Shown: piece after piece, positions 43,901-52,639 of the stretch
How the letters are laid out: every line of letters starts with the position of its first letter
Position numbering within the stretch: the first letter of the stretch is position 1
DNA from: Hymenobacter sp. YIM 151858-1
GTDB lineage: Bacteria; Bacteroidota; Bacteroidia; Cytophagales; Hymenobacteraceae
Assembly (NCBI RefSeq): GCF_025979705.1
Contig: NZ_CP110136.1
Coordinates: 4,216,001-4,280,000, forward strand
Length of the DNA stretch: 64,000 nt
Reading direction: 5' to 3'
Translations under genes and position numbers: made by a program
Notes under the pieces: model-generated
Told to the model about the DNA's origin: nothing
The model's database searches: none
What the model saw: the letters and a program-made list of their open reading frames with translations, nothing else

Positions 43901-44694
43901 TGGTCGTACAGCACTTCCTTCTCGCCCGAAATCAGGCGGAAGTACTTCGTCTGGAAGTCGCCCACGGGGATGCTGTATTCCTCGCCGGTGTTCACGCACA
44001 GCAGCAAATCGTGCGGGGCAAAGTCCTGCTGATCGACGTAGTGCGAGTCGTTGGTGCAGATGACCTTAACGTTGTACTTCTTGGCCCACTTCAACAGGGT
44101 TTGGTTCAGGTCTTCCTGGCTTTTGCCCGTGTTATCGATGTTCATCAGCCCGTGGCGCTGAATCTCGATGTAGTAGTCCTCGCCGAACACGTCGAGCCAC
44201 CATTTCAGGATTTGCTCCGCTTCTGCTTCCGATTTCCACAGCAGCGCCTGCGGAATTTCGGCCCCGATGCAGCACGAGGTAGCAATCAGGCCCTCGTGAT
44301 ACTGCAGCAGCAGCTCCTTATCGATGCGCGGGTACTTGGAGTACACGCCCTCGATGTAGCTCATGGAGCAAAGCTTGGCCAGGTTCTGGTAGCCGGCCTG
44401 GTCTTTGGCCAGCAGCAGCTGGTGAAAGCGGTTGTCCCGCTCGCCCTTTTCGCGGCTGAAAGACTTTTTGTGCCGATCCTCCACCAAGTAAAACTCGCAG
44501 CCCACGATGGGTTTCACGTTGTACTTGTTGGCCTCGGCCACAAAGTTGAACGCCCCAAACATGTTGCCGTGGTCGGTGAGGGCCACGGCGGGCATACCGT
44601 CCTTCTGCGCCTTTTTCATCAGCGCCGAAATGCTGGCTTGGCCGTCGAGCAGGGAGTATTGGGTGTGGCAGTGGAGGTGCGAGAACGTGGGCAT
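40978..44694 (-). CDS. dnaE: DNA polymerase III subunit alpha
   Basis: A 1238-residue replicative polymerase. The N-terminal PHP domain has [13 protein letters not shown] and [10 protein letters not shown] with the metal-binding residues that E. coli DnaE has lost, so a proofreading-like or metal-binding role of PHP is possible. The palm carries catalytic aspartates in [10 protein letters not shown] (Asp477 and Asp479). Then come the fingers, tandem HhH and an OB-fold ([18 protein letters not shown]). Length is normal for the DnaE1 class. A perfect 26-bp inverted repeat lies 10 bases upstream of the ATG. The long + strand frame opposite is a shadow. Confidence 0.97.
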   Translation of the reverse strand: MPTFSHLHCHTQYSLLDGQASISALMKKAQKDGMPAVALTDHGNMFGAFNFVAEANKYNVKPIVGCEFYLVEDRHKKSFSREKGERDNRFHQLLLAKDQAGYQNLAKLCSMSYIEGVYSKYPRIDKELLLQYHEGLIATSCCIGAEIPQALLWKSEAEAEQILKWWLDVFGEDYYIEIQRHGLMNIDNTGKSQEDLNQTLLKWAKKYNVKVICTNDSHYVDQQDFAPHDLLLCVNTGEEYSIPVGDFQTKYFRLISGEKEVLYDHLDNLRPRAAKDDEVRRQLMRIDEEMQMPKPRSRFGFPNDQFYFKSQEEMNALFADVPESVDNTNEIVDKITPPKLARDILLPNFPLPAGFANADEFLRELTYVGAFGPGAGKGIVTMTKPPRYSERTPEIEERLEYELRIIQTMGFAGYFLIVQDFINKGRDMGVAVGPGRGSAAGSAVAYCVGITNIDPIKYSLLFERFLNPERVSMPDIDIDFDDVNRQRVIDYVVDKYGKTQVAQIITFGTMAAKSSIKDVARAMELPLPATNELAKMVPEKPGTTLAGAFAENQELDMIRRDDAPDNLRGQILRLAEKLEGSVRNTGIHAAGVIIAPDDITKYIPVSTSKDSDLLVTQFDGKVIESAGMLKMDFLGLKTLTIIVDALTLIKKNHGVDINIDDIPLDDPKTYELYQRGDTIGTFQFESEGMRMYLKDLKPTNIEDLIAMNALYRPGPMQFIPNFINRKHGREPIEYPHELLEPILNYSQGIMVYQEQIMQTAQILAGYSLGGADLLRRAMGKKDMKKMAQEREKFCKGALELHGIKEKKANEVFDVMEKFAAYGFNRSHSAAYSVVAYQTGYLKANYPAEYMAAVLTNNMSDIKKVTFFIEEARRQGVQVLGPDVNESVLKFNVNEKGQIRFGMAAVKGAGEAAIENIVAEREKKGPYSDIFDFAKRVNLRAVNKKTFESLALAGAFDSFERYHRRQFVEAPAGDQHLIDKAVRLGQQHQADQDSAQQSLFGGGAFGAVAMPLPKVADMEPWPATEQLRREKEVVGFYLSGHPLDDFKLEIDSYCTCGLDKIETYKNRDITVAGLISNVMFKTTKTGQPFVSFNVEDYESSINLALFRDDYTKFSSIINPRNYDKEQIPPMFIRGKYAQRFRDSDQYEFKIMTMEPLFNVAEKLANGVRVQLDLRTITEPFMDRFMSAVEECAGSKKLEIKFAEPHEHLTVDTYSRRYRIEPKSFIFRMREMEIDACQLI

Positions 44695-44703
44695 CCTTCG
44701 GAG

Positions 44704-44776
44704 GAATTATGAATTCTGAATGCTGAATTATGAATTGGGAAGGGGCTGAAAATTCAGCATTCAGAATTCATAATTC
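44704..44776. repeat. Perfect 26-bp inverted repeat in the dnaE leader
   Basis: Arms at 44704-44729 and 44751-44776 are exact complements of AT-rich words (GAATTATGAATTCTGAATGC and following), with a 21-nt loop. It begins 10 bases upstream of the dnaE start codon, so any dnaE transcript that crosses it would carry a very stable hairpin next to its ribosome site. Confidence 0.85.
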
Positions 44777-44862
44777 AGAATTGAGCAGGGTAAAGTTACC
44801 GCCGGGGCAGGGGAAAGGAAACGTTGCGGCGGCCGTAGTTTTTGCGTATTGATGCTAACAAA

Positions 44863-44889
44863 AGCAGGCGGCTTTTAGAGCCGCCTGCT
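44863..44889 (-). terminator. Terminator of the gene at 45008
   Basis: An 11-bp stem (44863-44873 and 44879-44889) with a 5-nt loop and, on the minus strand, a T-run. Confidence 0.78.
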
Positions 44890-45007
44890 GTGCTTAAAAC
44901 GCTGATGATTAGCGCTATTGATTCTTTATTAACCTATGGGTACGCCGGGCGCCTTCCTAGGTGTTTAGACCTTACTCGCTGATTAGCACCCCAAAGCAGC
45001 GCATTGC

Positions 45008-45472
45008 TTAGTGGGTTATGGGCTGTCCTATATGCGTGCGGCGCTCAAACAGGGCAGCCACCAGCTGGGCATGGGCGGGGGCTAGTTGGGGGTTGGCTTT
45101 TGCGCGCTGCGCAAAAGGGCCGGTAGTTAGCTCTTTCATTTGCGCCATCATCTCCGGAAACCAGCTTTCGGCCTCTACGCGCCGGCGAAGTGCCTCGTGG
45201 CGGGCCGTGGGCAAGGCCGTTACCTCGGCGCCCACCTGCCGGAAACCGGGGGCCAGGTCGCGCAGCATGGTTTGCATCAGCAGCAGGGCGCGGGCATCGT
45301 CGGGCTCGGCAGTGAGCTTTTGGGTTTCGGCCACAAGTACCTGCCCGTAGGCGCTTAGGCGCTGCAGCAGTTTTTCGTCGGGGTAGGTTTGGTTAGCTGG
45401 GGTTTGTGCTTGGGCTGCCAGGGGCAAACCGGGGCTGGCACCCAGCAGGCACAAAAGGAGCAGTCTTTTCAT
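45008..45472 (-). CDS. Small secreted alpha-helical protein, unknown
   Basis: 154 residues. A signal peptide (MKRLLLLCLLGASPGLPLAA, cleavage near AQAQ) is followed by an all-helical body rich in Ala, Leu, Gln and Arg, with no cysteine, no metal motif and no repeat. The C-terminus reads THIGQPITH. It may belong to a Hymenobacter-specific set of small periplasmic proteins, but I do not recognise the family. A terminator follows. The gene upstream on the same strand is a lytic transglycosylase separated by its own terminator, so it is not an operon. Confidence 0.72.
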   Translation of the reverse strand: MKRLLLLCLLGASPGLPLAAQAQTPANQTYPDEKLLQRLSAYGQVLVAETQKLTAEPDDARALLLMQTMLRDLAPGFRQVGAEVTALPTARHEALRRRVEAESWFPEMMAQMKELTTGPFAQRAKANPQLAPAHAQLVAALFERRTHIGQPITH

Positions 45473-45543
45473 GGGCGTAAGTAGCGCAAACTTTCGCTAA
45501 GCCGGAGGCAGTCCGGCCCATTTAGGGAGTCGCCGAAAAAGCA

Positions 45544-45572
45544 GCTGGCCGCCCTAGGTAGGAGCGGCCAGC
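45544..45572 (-). terminator. Terminator with CCTAGG in its loop
   Basis: A 9-bp stem (45544-45552 and 45564-45572) with loop CCTAGGTAGGA, followed on the minus strand by a run of five T. It ends the lytic transglycosylase gene. Confidence 0.82.
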
Positions 45573-45602
45573 CGTAGGCACAGGAGGGAAGCGTGGATGT
45601 GG

Positions 45603-47897
45603 CTACTTGGTGGGTTTTACAACGAGTACCTCGCCGGGGCGCACGTTGAAATCGGGCTTGCCGTTCCACTCCATAATGTCTTTGATGGTGACGCCGTACT
45701 TGCGCGAAATGCCGTACATCGACTCGCCCGGCGCTACCGTGTGCCTGATGGTGCCCGAAGCCGCTGGGCCCGGAGCAGGTGCCGCAGCGGCCACCGTGGC
45801 CGGCTTGGCGGCAGGGGCAGGAGTAGCGGCAGGTTTGGCCGGGGCCGGGGTGGTGGCCCCAGCCGTCGAGGCCGCAGTACCCGGAGCCGGCGGCGCTACC
45901 CGAATTATCTGCCCGATCAACAAGGCGGGGCTAGGTGGCAGGTTGTTCCAGGCAATGATATCGGCGGGCCGAATGCCAAAGCGGCGGGCAATGGAGTACA
46001 CGTTTTCTTTGGGCTGAACCGTGTGCATGCCCGAGGCCGGAACGGGCTCAACAACCGTGGGCGCGGGGGCTGGTGTAGCCACCGGGGCGGCCGGCTTGGG
46101 GGCCGGCACTGCCGCAACCGGCTTATCGGGCGTGGTGGCGGGAGCAGGGGCCGCAGGCTTGGTAGCAGCGGGGACAGGATTGGCCGGGGCAGGTTTGCTG
46201 TCAGGCAGAATGGCAGGAGCGGAGCCGACGGGCTTTGTGGGCGCCGCAACGGGTTCGGGTTCATCCGCCACTGCATCGGCGGCGGGCTCATCGGCTACCG
46301 GGGTCGAGGGCGGTAAGCTTTTGCTGGGGGCCGGGCTGGTGCTGCCGTACTCGGGTTGCTGGGCAGGCAAAGGGGCCGGGGTTGCTGCCACCGGCGCCGG
46401 ATCGGGGGCGGCCACATCGTTGATGTTCTCCAGATTCGAGTCGGCGGCTTCGGTACCGGCATCGGCCAGCGCGGGCTCATCCTGAATGGGCTGCGCAGGC
46501 TTGTTGGCGGTGGCAGCCGGCGCGGCCGGGGCAGGCTTGGGTGCGGCCGGTTTCGGCGCAGAAGCTGCTGCCGCGGTTACGGGCTCGGCCGGAGCAGCGC
46601 TGCCGGTTGGGCGCTCCAGCGCTGCCGCTACGGCGCCGTTGGTATCCTTTACGTACTCCACGGCCACCTCGCGCGGGCGGGTGTGCTGCATCCAGAGCAC
46701 GCGGCCGGTTTGCAGCTGCTCGTTGGCGGCCATGCGGTTTTTGCTCCGGATAGCCTTGCTGCGCATCCCGTACTTCTGCGACACCGAGGCCACGCTTTCG
46801 CCGGGTTGGGCCACGTGGTACTCCACGGCGGCCTTGTCGCGCTTCTTCTGCACGAAGTAAGGCTGACCTACGACAATCTGATCGAAGGGCTTCAGGTCGT
46901 TGTACTGCAAGAGTTTGCGCAGCTTAATACCGGTGCGCTGAGCCAGGTCTTCTTTGCTCTCGCCGGGCAGCGCCACCACGGCGCGCAGGCCGTTCACCGT
47001 TACAAAAGCGGCGTTGGTGGGGTCGGTTTCGGGCTTGGTTACCAGCTTGGAGGCTGCCTGGCGCTGCTGCACGGCCATGGCCAGCAGCTGCAGCGAGTCG
47101 GTTACGGGCACCAGCGCCGTGTACGACTTATCGGTGGGCACCGCGGCAGCCAGCAGCCAGCGGTTGTGCTTGCTCAGCTCGGCCGCCGGCGTCTGGATGG
47201 CCTGCGCCAGCATATCCAACGATTGACCACCTAGGGCGGGGTACTCGCGCAGCATCATGGCCGGGCGCGGATTGGCCCCGATGGCAGGCTCGTAGGCTAT
47301 TTTATGGGCCAGGAAAGTCAGCACGTAAGGGTGCGTTTTTTCCGATACCTCCATTTCGGTGGCGGTGGCATCGGTGGGCAGGGTGTAAGGCTTCACGCCG
47401 CCGGGCCCTAGGTTGTAGCTGAGCAGGGTATTCAGCCAGTTGCGGTACATCTGCTGCGAGCGAAGCAGGTACTTGGCCGCGCCGTGGGTAGCCGCCACCA
47501 GGTGCTTGCGTTCGTCTACCTCATCGTTCACCAGCAAGCCAAAATCAGAAGCAGCCTCGCGCTTAAACTGCCAGTAGCCTACAGCGTCGTGAATGCTTTG
47601 CGCATCGCCCTGCAGGCCGCTTTCCTGCAAGCAGAGGTAACGGAAATCGAGCGGTACGCCCTCCTGCTGCAGCACCCGATCGATGATCGGGAAGGCTGCA
47701 TCGGCCAAGGCTACCCGCGCCTGAAACGACGTGGGGTGCCGCCGCAGGGCATCTACTTTTTGCTGCACGGCCGCCCGCCCACCATCGGTAAGGCGCAGGC
47801 GCAGGCCAGCAAACTGGATTTCCGAAGGAACAGGTACGCTCTGGGCCGCTACCAGCAACGGCAGCAAGCAAAGCAGCAAGAACAACAGTCTTTTCAT
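45603..47897 (-). CDS. LysM lytic transglycosylase (MltD-like)
   Basis: A 764-residue envelope protein. After the signal peptide, an SLT-type lytic transglycosylase domain has the catalytic Glu92 in CLQESGLQGDAQ and SYNLGPGGVKPY. LysM-like domains at about 300-340 and 355-400 are followed by a 200-residue Ala/Pro/Val linker. Two typical LysM domains close the protein (MHTVQPKENVYSIARRFGI and HTVAPGESMYGISRKYGV). It cleaves peptidoglycan between MurNAc and GlcNAc while LysM modules hold the wall. The linker makes it much longer than E. coli MltD. Confidence 0.92.
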   Translation of the reverse strand: MKRLLFLLLCLLPLLVAAQSVPVPSEIQFAGLRLRLTDGGRAAVQQKVDALRRHPTSFQARVALADAAFPIIDRVLQQEGVPLDFRYLCLQESGLQGDAQSIHDAVGYWQFKREAASDFGLLVNDEVDERKHLVAATHGAAKYLLRSQQMYRNWLNTLLSYNLGPGGVKPYTLPTDATATEMEVSEKTHPYVLTFLAHKIAYEPAIGANPRPAMMLREYPALGGQSLDMLAQAIQTPAAELSKHNRWLLAAAVPTDKSYTALVPVTDSLQLLAMAVQQRQAASKLVTKPETDPTNAAFVTVNGLRAVVALPGESKEDLAQRTGIKLRKLLQYNDLKPFDQIVVGQPYFVQKKRDKAAVEYHVAQPGESVASVSQKYGMRSKAIRSKNRMAANEQLQTGRVLWMQHTRPREVAVEYVKDTNGAVAAALERPTGSAAPAEPVTAAAASAPKPAAPKPAPAAPAATANKPAQPIQDEPALADAGTEAADSNLENINDVAAPDPAPVAATPAPLPAQQPEYGSTSPAPSKSLPPSTPVADEPAADAVADEPEPVAAPTKPVGSAPAILPDSKPAPANPVPAATKPAAPAPATTPDKPVAAVPAPKPAAPVATPAPAPTVVEPVPASGMHTVQPKENVYSIARRFGIRPADIIAWNNLPPSPALLIGQIIRVAPPAPGTAASTAGATTPAPAKPAATPAPAAKPATVAAAAPAPGPAASGTIRHTVAPGESMYGISRKYGVTIKDIMEWNGKPDFNVRPGEVLVVKPTK

Positions 47898-48049
47898 AAG
47901 CAGGCGGAGCAGACGGAACCGACACTGCGCGGCTAATTCGGCGGCTCCTCAGCTTACAAAGTAGGCGAAAAATTGCGTCGGCACGGCCTGCTAGGGCCTG
48001 CCAATGTTGTTTTTATGTGCGGCCACCTAGGGCGCAGCGGCTCTATAAA

Positions 48050-48090
48050 CGAAAAGCGGAGCTGGTACATTTTACCGGCTCCGCTTTTCG
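48050..48090 (-). terminator. Terminator of the receptor gene
   Basis: A 13-bp stem (48050-48062 and 48078-48090), with extra pairs inside the loop, just downstream of the receptor gene's stop codon. CCTAGG lies at 48026. Confidence 0.85.
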
Positions 48091-48100
48091 GCAAGGCGTA

Positions 48101-51094
48101 CTACATGGGGCCACCGGACGGAGGGCCGCCCTGAGAACCACCACCCGGAAAGCCGCCCGGCCGGCCGCCGGGCCCAAAGCTACCGGGGGTGCCGGGCTGA
48201 TCAGGAGCCGGCCCGCCCGCGCCGCCGAAGTTGCGGATGTTGTAGGTGAACATCAGCATCAGGTAGCGCTGCAGAATGTTGGTGCGCACGTCCTCGGTGT
48301 AGGCCGGCGCAATGTTGCGCTGAATGCTGTTGTTCTGGCCCAGCAAATCGAAGGCGTACAGGCGAAGCTCGCCCTGCTGCTTCGGCAGTATTTTTTTACC
48401 TAGGCTGGCGTTCCAGAGCACAAAGTTCTGGTTGAAGCCCGCCGTAAGCCCCGAAAACGCCACGTGGTTTACGTCGGACTGCAGCGTGATGCCCTTCGTG
48501 ATGATCCAGCTAAAGCGCAGCGTGGTGTTCTGGCGGAAAAACCGGCTGTTGCTCTGGGTTTGCAGCGAGTTGCGCACGTACGTCTGCGAGGAATTCGACG
48601 ATAGCGTGAAGTCGAGCTCGGGGCTGATGTTGCTGCTGAGCACCGCGCCCAAGGTGAAAGCCGGCGTGCGGTTGTAGTTGAGCTGCTCGTTCACGAGGCC
48701 AGGGGTTTGGCTGTAGCTGGCGCCCGCGTTCAAATTCAGGTTCGATTTGATGAGCTTGAGCGGCACGGTGTAGTTGGCAAACGAGCGCAGCGTGTACTGC
48801 CGGTTCAGGTTTACGGGGCGCGTAATCTGGCCGCCGGCCGGCACCACCACGCCGCCGATGGCCGTGGGCCGCTCCACGATGCGCGTGCTGTTGGTGATGA
48901 AGTTATCGGTGTACGAGCCGCCGATGAGCGCAAAAAACGAGGTCGACTTTTCGGGCTTGGCGGCCGAGTAGCGCACAAACAGGTTGTGCGTAAACTCCTG
49001 CTGCAGCAAAGGGTTGCCGGTGGTAATCTGCAGCGGGTTGGCGTTGTTCACCACCTCCTGCAGCTGCCCGATGCTGGGCTCCTGGGTGCGCATGCGGTAG
49101 TTGAAGCGTAGGTTTTGCTGCCGCGAAAAGTTGTAGCGCAGCATGGCGTTGGGCAGCACGTTCAGGAAAGTGCGGCGCGTAAGGGCAGCCTGCGGAAACT
49201 CCTGCGTGTTGCGCAGCACGGCTTGCTGCACCGCGGCGCCCACCATCCACTGCAGCTGACGGTCGTTGTAGCGGTAGCTCAGGCCGGCGGCGTTGGTGGT
49301 GTAGCTGCTCCGGAACACGTTGCTCAGCGGCGTGCTGAGGGCGGTGTAGCGGCCGGTGCTCGGCTCAAAGTTGTAGGTTTTGCGGTCCGAGTCGTTGGGC
49401 GTGTAGCCCAGGGTGTAGTTGAGCTGCAACTGGCTCTTGGGGCTGATGGGCTCGGTGTACAGCACCGTGGCGTTCCAGTTCCAGCCCACCTGGTCGAGGC
49501 GGGCGTACTGGTCGGTAAGGCGCCGCGACTCGGGCGTGCTCGTGAAGTCGAGGTTCTCCGAAAACAGGTAGTTGCTGCCGTTGCGGTCGTTGTAGGTGGT
49601 GTTCAGACCTAGGGAAAACGTGCGCCCGCGCTTCAGAAAGCGGTGGCGGTACAGCAGTTGGTTGCCCAGCGTAATGCCTGTGTTGGCCGAGCGGTAGTCG
49701 CTGCGGTTGGTGCTCTGGGTGCTATCGGGCACGTCGGCAAAAGCATCCCGGAAAATGCGCCCGTCGAGGGCGTTGTTGCTGGTGTTGCGCTGTACCGAGA
49801 GGCGCGGCTGCCACAGCAGCGAGTTCAGCGAGTCGAACTTATGCTCGATGCGCAGCGAAGCGCGGTTGTTGATGTTGCGGCTGGTGGTGCGGGAGTCTTC
49901 GTGGTAGCGCAACAAATCCACGTTGAAGGCGCGGGCCGTGGTACTACTCAGAGTATTGTCGCTCAGGTTGAAAAAGTAGCTGCCCTGCACGTCCGTCTTC
50001 TGGCCCCAGCTGTCGGAGTAGTTCAGACCTAGGGCGTGCGTGCGCGAAATGCCGCCGCTCTGGTTCACCAGAAAGTTGCTGGCGTTGTTGCCGCCGCCGG
50101 GCCCGCCCTGGCCGCCGCCGAAGTTGCCGCCCGGGCCGCCACCGCCGGGCCGGCCCCCGCCGCCGCGCGGCCCATCGCCTCCTCCGCCGCTACCCTGGCG
50201 CGAGTTGCCCACCACCCCAAGCAAATCCTCGGTGCCGAAGTTTTGCTCGTTTACGTTGTTGCTCTGGGCAATTACCGACAGGCGCTGCTTGCCCTTAAAC
50301 GAGTTGATGTTGCCGCTGGCCCGGTAGCGCGTTTCGCCGTCGGTGCCCTGGCCGGCGCCGGCCAGCACCCGGCCAAACTGCCCGTTCCGGAATTGCGGCC
50401 GCGTAACGATGTTGATGGTTTTCTGCTGGTTGCCGTCGTCGAACCCGGTAAACTGCGACTGGTCGGAGGCGCGGTCGTACACCTGAATCTTGTCGATAAC
50501 CTCAGCCGGGATGTTGCGCAGCACGGCATCGGGGTCGTTGCCGAAAAACTCCTTTCCGTCCACCAAAATGCGCTGCACCTGCTCGCCCTGGGCCTGCACG
50601 CGGCCATCGGTGCCCACGGTTACGCCGGGCATTTTGGTAATCAGGTCCTGCGCATTGGCATCGGGGTTGGTCTTGAAGGCGCGGCTGTCGAACTGCGCCG
50701 TATCGCCCTTTTGCACGGCCGCCGGGGCGCGGCCCGTTACCTCCACGCCGCGCAGCGTAACGCCCGAGCCCTGCAGCGCGAGCGTGCCTAGGTTCAGCGG
50801 AGCGCCGCCGACGGTAACCGCCCGCTTAAGCGTTTGGTACCCCAGGAACGAAACCGTGAGGCGGTAATTGCCCGCTTCGGCGCCCGGAATAGTAAAGCTG
50901 CCATCGGGGTTTACGGCCGCGCCCACCCGCACCGAGTCGGCCTGCAGGCGGGTAAGCAACACGTTGGCGCCAATTAGCGGGGCCTGGTCTTTGGCATCGA
51001 GCACACGGCCGCTCACCGGGTAGGTTTGCGCCTGCGCCGGCGCGGCCGCCGCTACAATAAGTGGTGCGAGTAGCCCTAGGTAGGAGTGTTTCAT
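48101..51094 (-). CDS. Outer-membrane beta-barrel receptor (CarboxypepD + plug + barrel)
   Basis: A 997-residue outer-membrane protein: signal peptide, CarboxypepD_reg-like domain (VSGRVLDAKDQAPLIGANV), a TonB-plug-like domain (MPGVTVGTDGRVQAQGEQVQ and ILVDGKEFF), then a barrel of the outer-membrane beta-barrel type 3 family. Two odd Gly-rich segments occur. One is inside the barrel at about 300-340, of GGGG/RPGGGGPGG type. The other is at the C-terminus, rich in Gly/Pro and ending in GGPPSGGPM, where barrels normally end in an aromatic residue. It may import peptides or glycans or secrete. No SusD partner is present. Confidence 0.88.
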   Translation of the reverse strand: MKHSYLGLLAPLIVAAAAPAQAQTYPVSGRVLDAKDQAPLIGANVLLTRLQADSVRVGAAVNPDGSFTIPGAEAGNYRLTVSFLGYQTLKRAVTVGGAPLNLGTLALQGSGVTLRGVEVTGRAPAAVQKGDTAQFDSRAFKTNPDANAQDLITKMPGVTVGTDGRVQAQGEQVQRILVDGKEFFGNDPDAVLRNIPAEVIDKIQVYDRASDQSQFTGFDDGNQQKTINIVTRPQFRNGQFGRVLAGAGQGTDGETRYRASGNINSFKGKQRLSVIAQSNNVNEQNFGTEDLLGVVGNSRQGSGGGGDGPRGGGGRPGGGGPGGNFGGGQGGPGGGNNASNFLVNQSGGISRTHALGLNYSDSWGQKTDVQGSYFFNLSDNTLSSTTARAFNVDLLRYHEDSRTTSRNINNRASLRIEHKFDSLNSLLWQPRLSVQRNTSNNALDGRIFRDAFADVPDSTQSTNRSDYRSANTGITLGNQLLYRHRFLKRGRTFSLGLNTTYNDRNGSNYLFSENLDFTSTPESRRLTDQYARLDQVGWNWNATVLYTEPISPKSQLQLNYTLGYTPNDSDRKTYNFEPSTGRYTALSTPLSNVFRSSYTTNAAGLSYRYNDRQLQWMVGAAVQQAVLRNTQEFPQAALTRRTFLNVLPNAMLRYNFSRQQNLRFNYRMRTQEPSIGQLQEVVNNANPLQITTGNPLLQQEFTHNLFVRYSAAKPEKSTSFFALIGGSYTDNFITNSTRIVERPTAIGGVVVPAGGQITRPVNLNRQYTLRSFANYTVPLKLIKSNLNLNAGASYSQTPGLVNEQLNYNRTPAFTLGAVLSSNISPELDFTLSSNSSQTYVRNSLQTQSNSRFFRQNTTLRFSWIITKGITLQSDVNHVAFSGLTAGFNQNFVLWNASLGKKILPKQQGELRLYAFDLLGQNNSIQRNIAPAYTEDVRTNILQRYLMLMFTYNIRNFGGAGGPAPDQPGTPGSFGPGGRPGGFPGGGSQGGPPSGGPM

Positions 51095-51214
51095 GTGACA
51101 GCAAAGCGTAGCCCGACGAAGTGGCTTAGACAGCCCGCGGGCGTCAGCGTTTAATCGTCGGGGCGTATACGCAAAGCGCCGCCATCAGGTAATTACAGCT
51201 AAGCGGCTGAAGTG

Positions 51215-51859
51215 CTACCGTTTGCGCACCAAAAATAATCCGTCGCGCAGGGGTAAAAACACGTTTTCCACGCGCGCATCCTGCTGCACAAAGTCGTTGA
51301 ACTCGCGCACGGCGTGGGCGTCTTTGTCGGCTGCCTTCAGCTGATAGGAGGGCAGGGCCTTACCGCTCCACAGTACGTTATCAATCAGGATGAACCCGCC
51401 CGCCCGCACTTGCGGCAGCACCAGCTCGTAGTACACGCGGTTGCGAATCTTATCGGCATCGATGAACACCATATCCCAGGTTTCGGCCAAGCTCGGAATC
51501 ACCTGCTCCGCATCGCCGATGTGCAGGTGCACGCGGCCACCCAGGCCGGCCTGCTCCACGTAGCGCGCCACGCGGCTGCGCAGCTCGGGGTTCTGCTCCA
51601 CGGTGTGCAGCTTGCCATCGGGCGCCAAGCCCTCGCCCAGGCACAGGGCCGAGTAGCCCGTAAACGTACCCAGCTCCAGCACGCGCCTGGGTTGCACCAT
51701 GTGGCTAAGCATGCTTAGCAGCCGGCCCTGGTAGTGGCCCGAGAGCATGCGCGGCATCAGGGTTTGCAGGTGCGTTTCGCGCACCAGGCGGCCGAGCAGG
51801 GCTGGTTCGGGCGAGGTGTGGTCGTCGGCGTATTGCTGAAGTTCGTCGGCGGGGTACAT
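51215..51859 (-). CDS. SAM-dependent O-methyltransferase
   Basis: A 214-residue class I methyltransferase of the catechol/caffeoyl-CoA O-methyltransferase family. VLELGTFTGYSALCL binds S-adenosylmethionine, and MVFIDADKIRNRVYYE and LIDNVLWSGK carry the metal-binding acidic residues. The N-terminal helices match the family, and the length is normal. It is cytoplasmic and methylates a catechol-like hydroxyl, but the substrate cannot be told. It stands alone between the receptor gene and a repeat. Confidence 0.91.
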   Translation of the reverse strand: MYPADELQQYADDHTSPEPALLGRLVRETHLQTLMPRMLSGHYQGRLLSMLSHMVQPRRVLELGTFTGYSALCLGEGLAPDGKLHTVEQNPELRSRVARYVEQAGLGGRVHLHIGDAEQVIPSLAETWDMVFIDADKIRNRVYYELVLPQVRAGGFILIDNVLWSGKALPSYQLKAADKDAHAVREFNDFVQQDARVENVFLPLRDGLFLVRKR

Positions 51860-51894
51860 GGGCAGAGTAAAGTCAGGGTGATTTTTTGCCGGTT

Positions 51895-52006
51895 GTCATC
51901 CTGAGGCGCTAGCCGAAGGACCTTCTCACGCAAGAACGACCTAGGGTTAGGCAGTTACTATCCGACGTGGTAAGGTCCTTCGCTGTGCTCAGGATGACAA
52001 ACGGCG
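51895..52006. repeat. Dispersed inverted-repeat element, copy 1
   Basis: GTCATCCTGAG (51895-51905) pairs with CTCAGGATGAC (51988-51998), and CGAAGGACCTT (51914-51924) with AAGGTCCTTCG (51972-51982). Its right end TGCTCAGGATGACAAACGGC and G, AGTTACTATCC and AACGACCTAGGG all recur in the element at 58975-59316, so it is one repeat family. Confidence 0.78.
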
Positions 52007-52045
52007 AGCAGGGTACGCAACGCCGCACCGAGGGCGAACGACGAC

Positions 52046-52492
52046 TCAAGCTTGAAACGGCACCAGCCGAAACCGCCACACGCCTTTCCCAGACTTCCCA
52101 GTTTCGAAAGCATGGCCGGCGACGCGATACAGGCCCTCGTAGCGAAACACCAGCTCACTGCTGAGCTCATCGAGCACCTTGCGGAAAACGCGCACGGGCA
52201 GGCCGGTTTCGGCACTCTTCACCAAGGCCAGGTTGCGGTCGTTCAGCACCTGATCCGACACTTGGTGCCCCGATTTCGGGTCGCGGCCGCCCTGGCCGGT
52301 GTAAATGATTTCGTCGTCGGTGAACACGTCATCCTCGTACACCTGCGACATCACAATGCTTTCGGCGCCGGTGTGCTGCGAGCCCGCAATGCCCGCCCGC
52401 ACCGGCCGGTGCATGCCCGATAGGCGCAGCTCCAGCCGCGAACGGAACGTGTCGCCGGGGAGGTAAGTACCGATGTGGCCGAACTGGGGCAT
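52046..52492 (-). CDS. Stand-alone SRA (YDG) domain protein
   Basis: A 148-residue protein that is one complete SRA/YDG domain. Marks are GDTFRSRLELRLSGMHRP, AGIAGSQHTGAESIVMSQ, VYEDDVFTDDEIIYTGQGG followed by RD, the DQVLNDRNLAL helix, GLPVRVFR and FRYEGLYRV. SRA domains flip out and read modified cytosine (5mC or 5hmC) and in bacteria are usually fused to an HNH or other nuclease. Here nothing follows the domain, and no nuclease gene is adjacent. The start giving MPQFGHIG was chosen over a longer frame that reads into a repeat. Possible roles are a modified-DNA reader, an anti-restriction factor or a regulator. Confidence 0.85.
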   Translation of the reverse strand: MPQFGHIGTYLPGDTFRSRLELRLSGMHRPVRAGIAGSQHTGAESIVMSQVYEDDVFTDDEIIYTGQGGRDPKSGHQVSDQVLNDRNLALVKSAETGLPVRVFRKVLDELSSELVFRYEGLYRVAGHAFETGKSGKGVWRFRLVPFQA

Positions 52493-52501
52493 GGAAACAA
52501 C

Positions 52502-52630
52502 GTGGCGCGGAGTGGTACTCCGCGTGGCGCCGAAGGCGGCAATGAACGCCAGGCGCAATCCTCAATAACGTATTCGGCGCGGTGCCGGATGGCGGCTGTT
52601 GGCCGCCCGCGGAGTGCCACTCCGCGCCAC
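52502..52630. repeat. Paired palindromic element (REP doublet / MITE-like)
   Basis: Two 23-nt units in opposite orientation, 52502-52524 and 52608-52630, match at 22 of 23 positions after reverse complement. Each unit is itself a palindrome (CGCGGAGT, 3 nt, ACTCCGCG). The unit pair is about 129 bp, in the gap between the SRA and M16 genes. Confidence 0.8.
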
Positions 52631-52639
52631 GCGTGGGGG

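Noticed and set aside
42421-44712. A 763-codon + strand frame opposite dnaE
   Set aside because: It is a shadow of a GC-rich conserved gene. Its translation is rich in His, Val and Arg without motifs, while the minus strand is a full DnaE.
51860-52045. A gene in the gap before the SRA protein
   Set aside because: The stretch is made of inverted repeats shared with 59 kb, with no coding frame of note.
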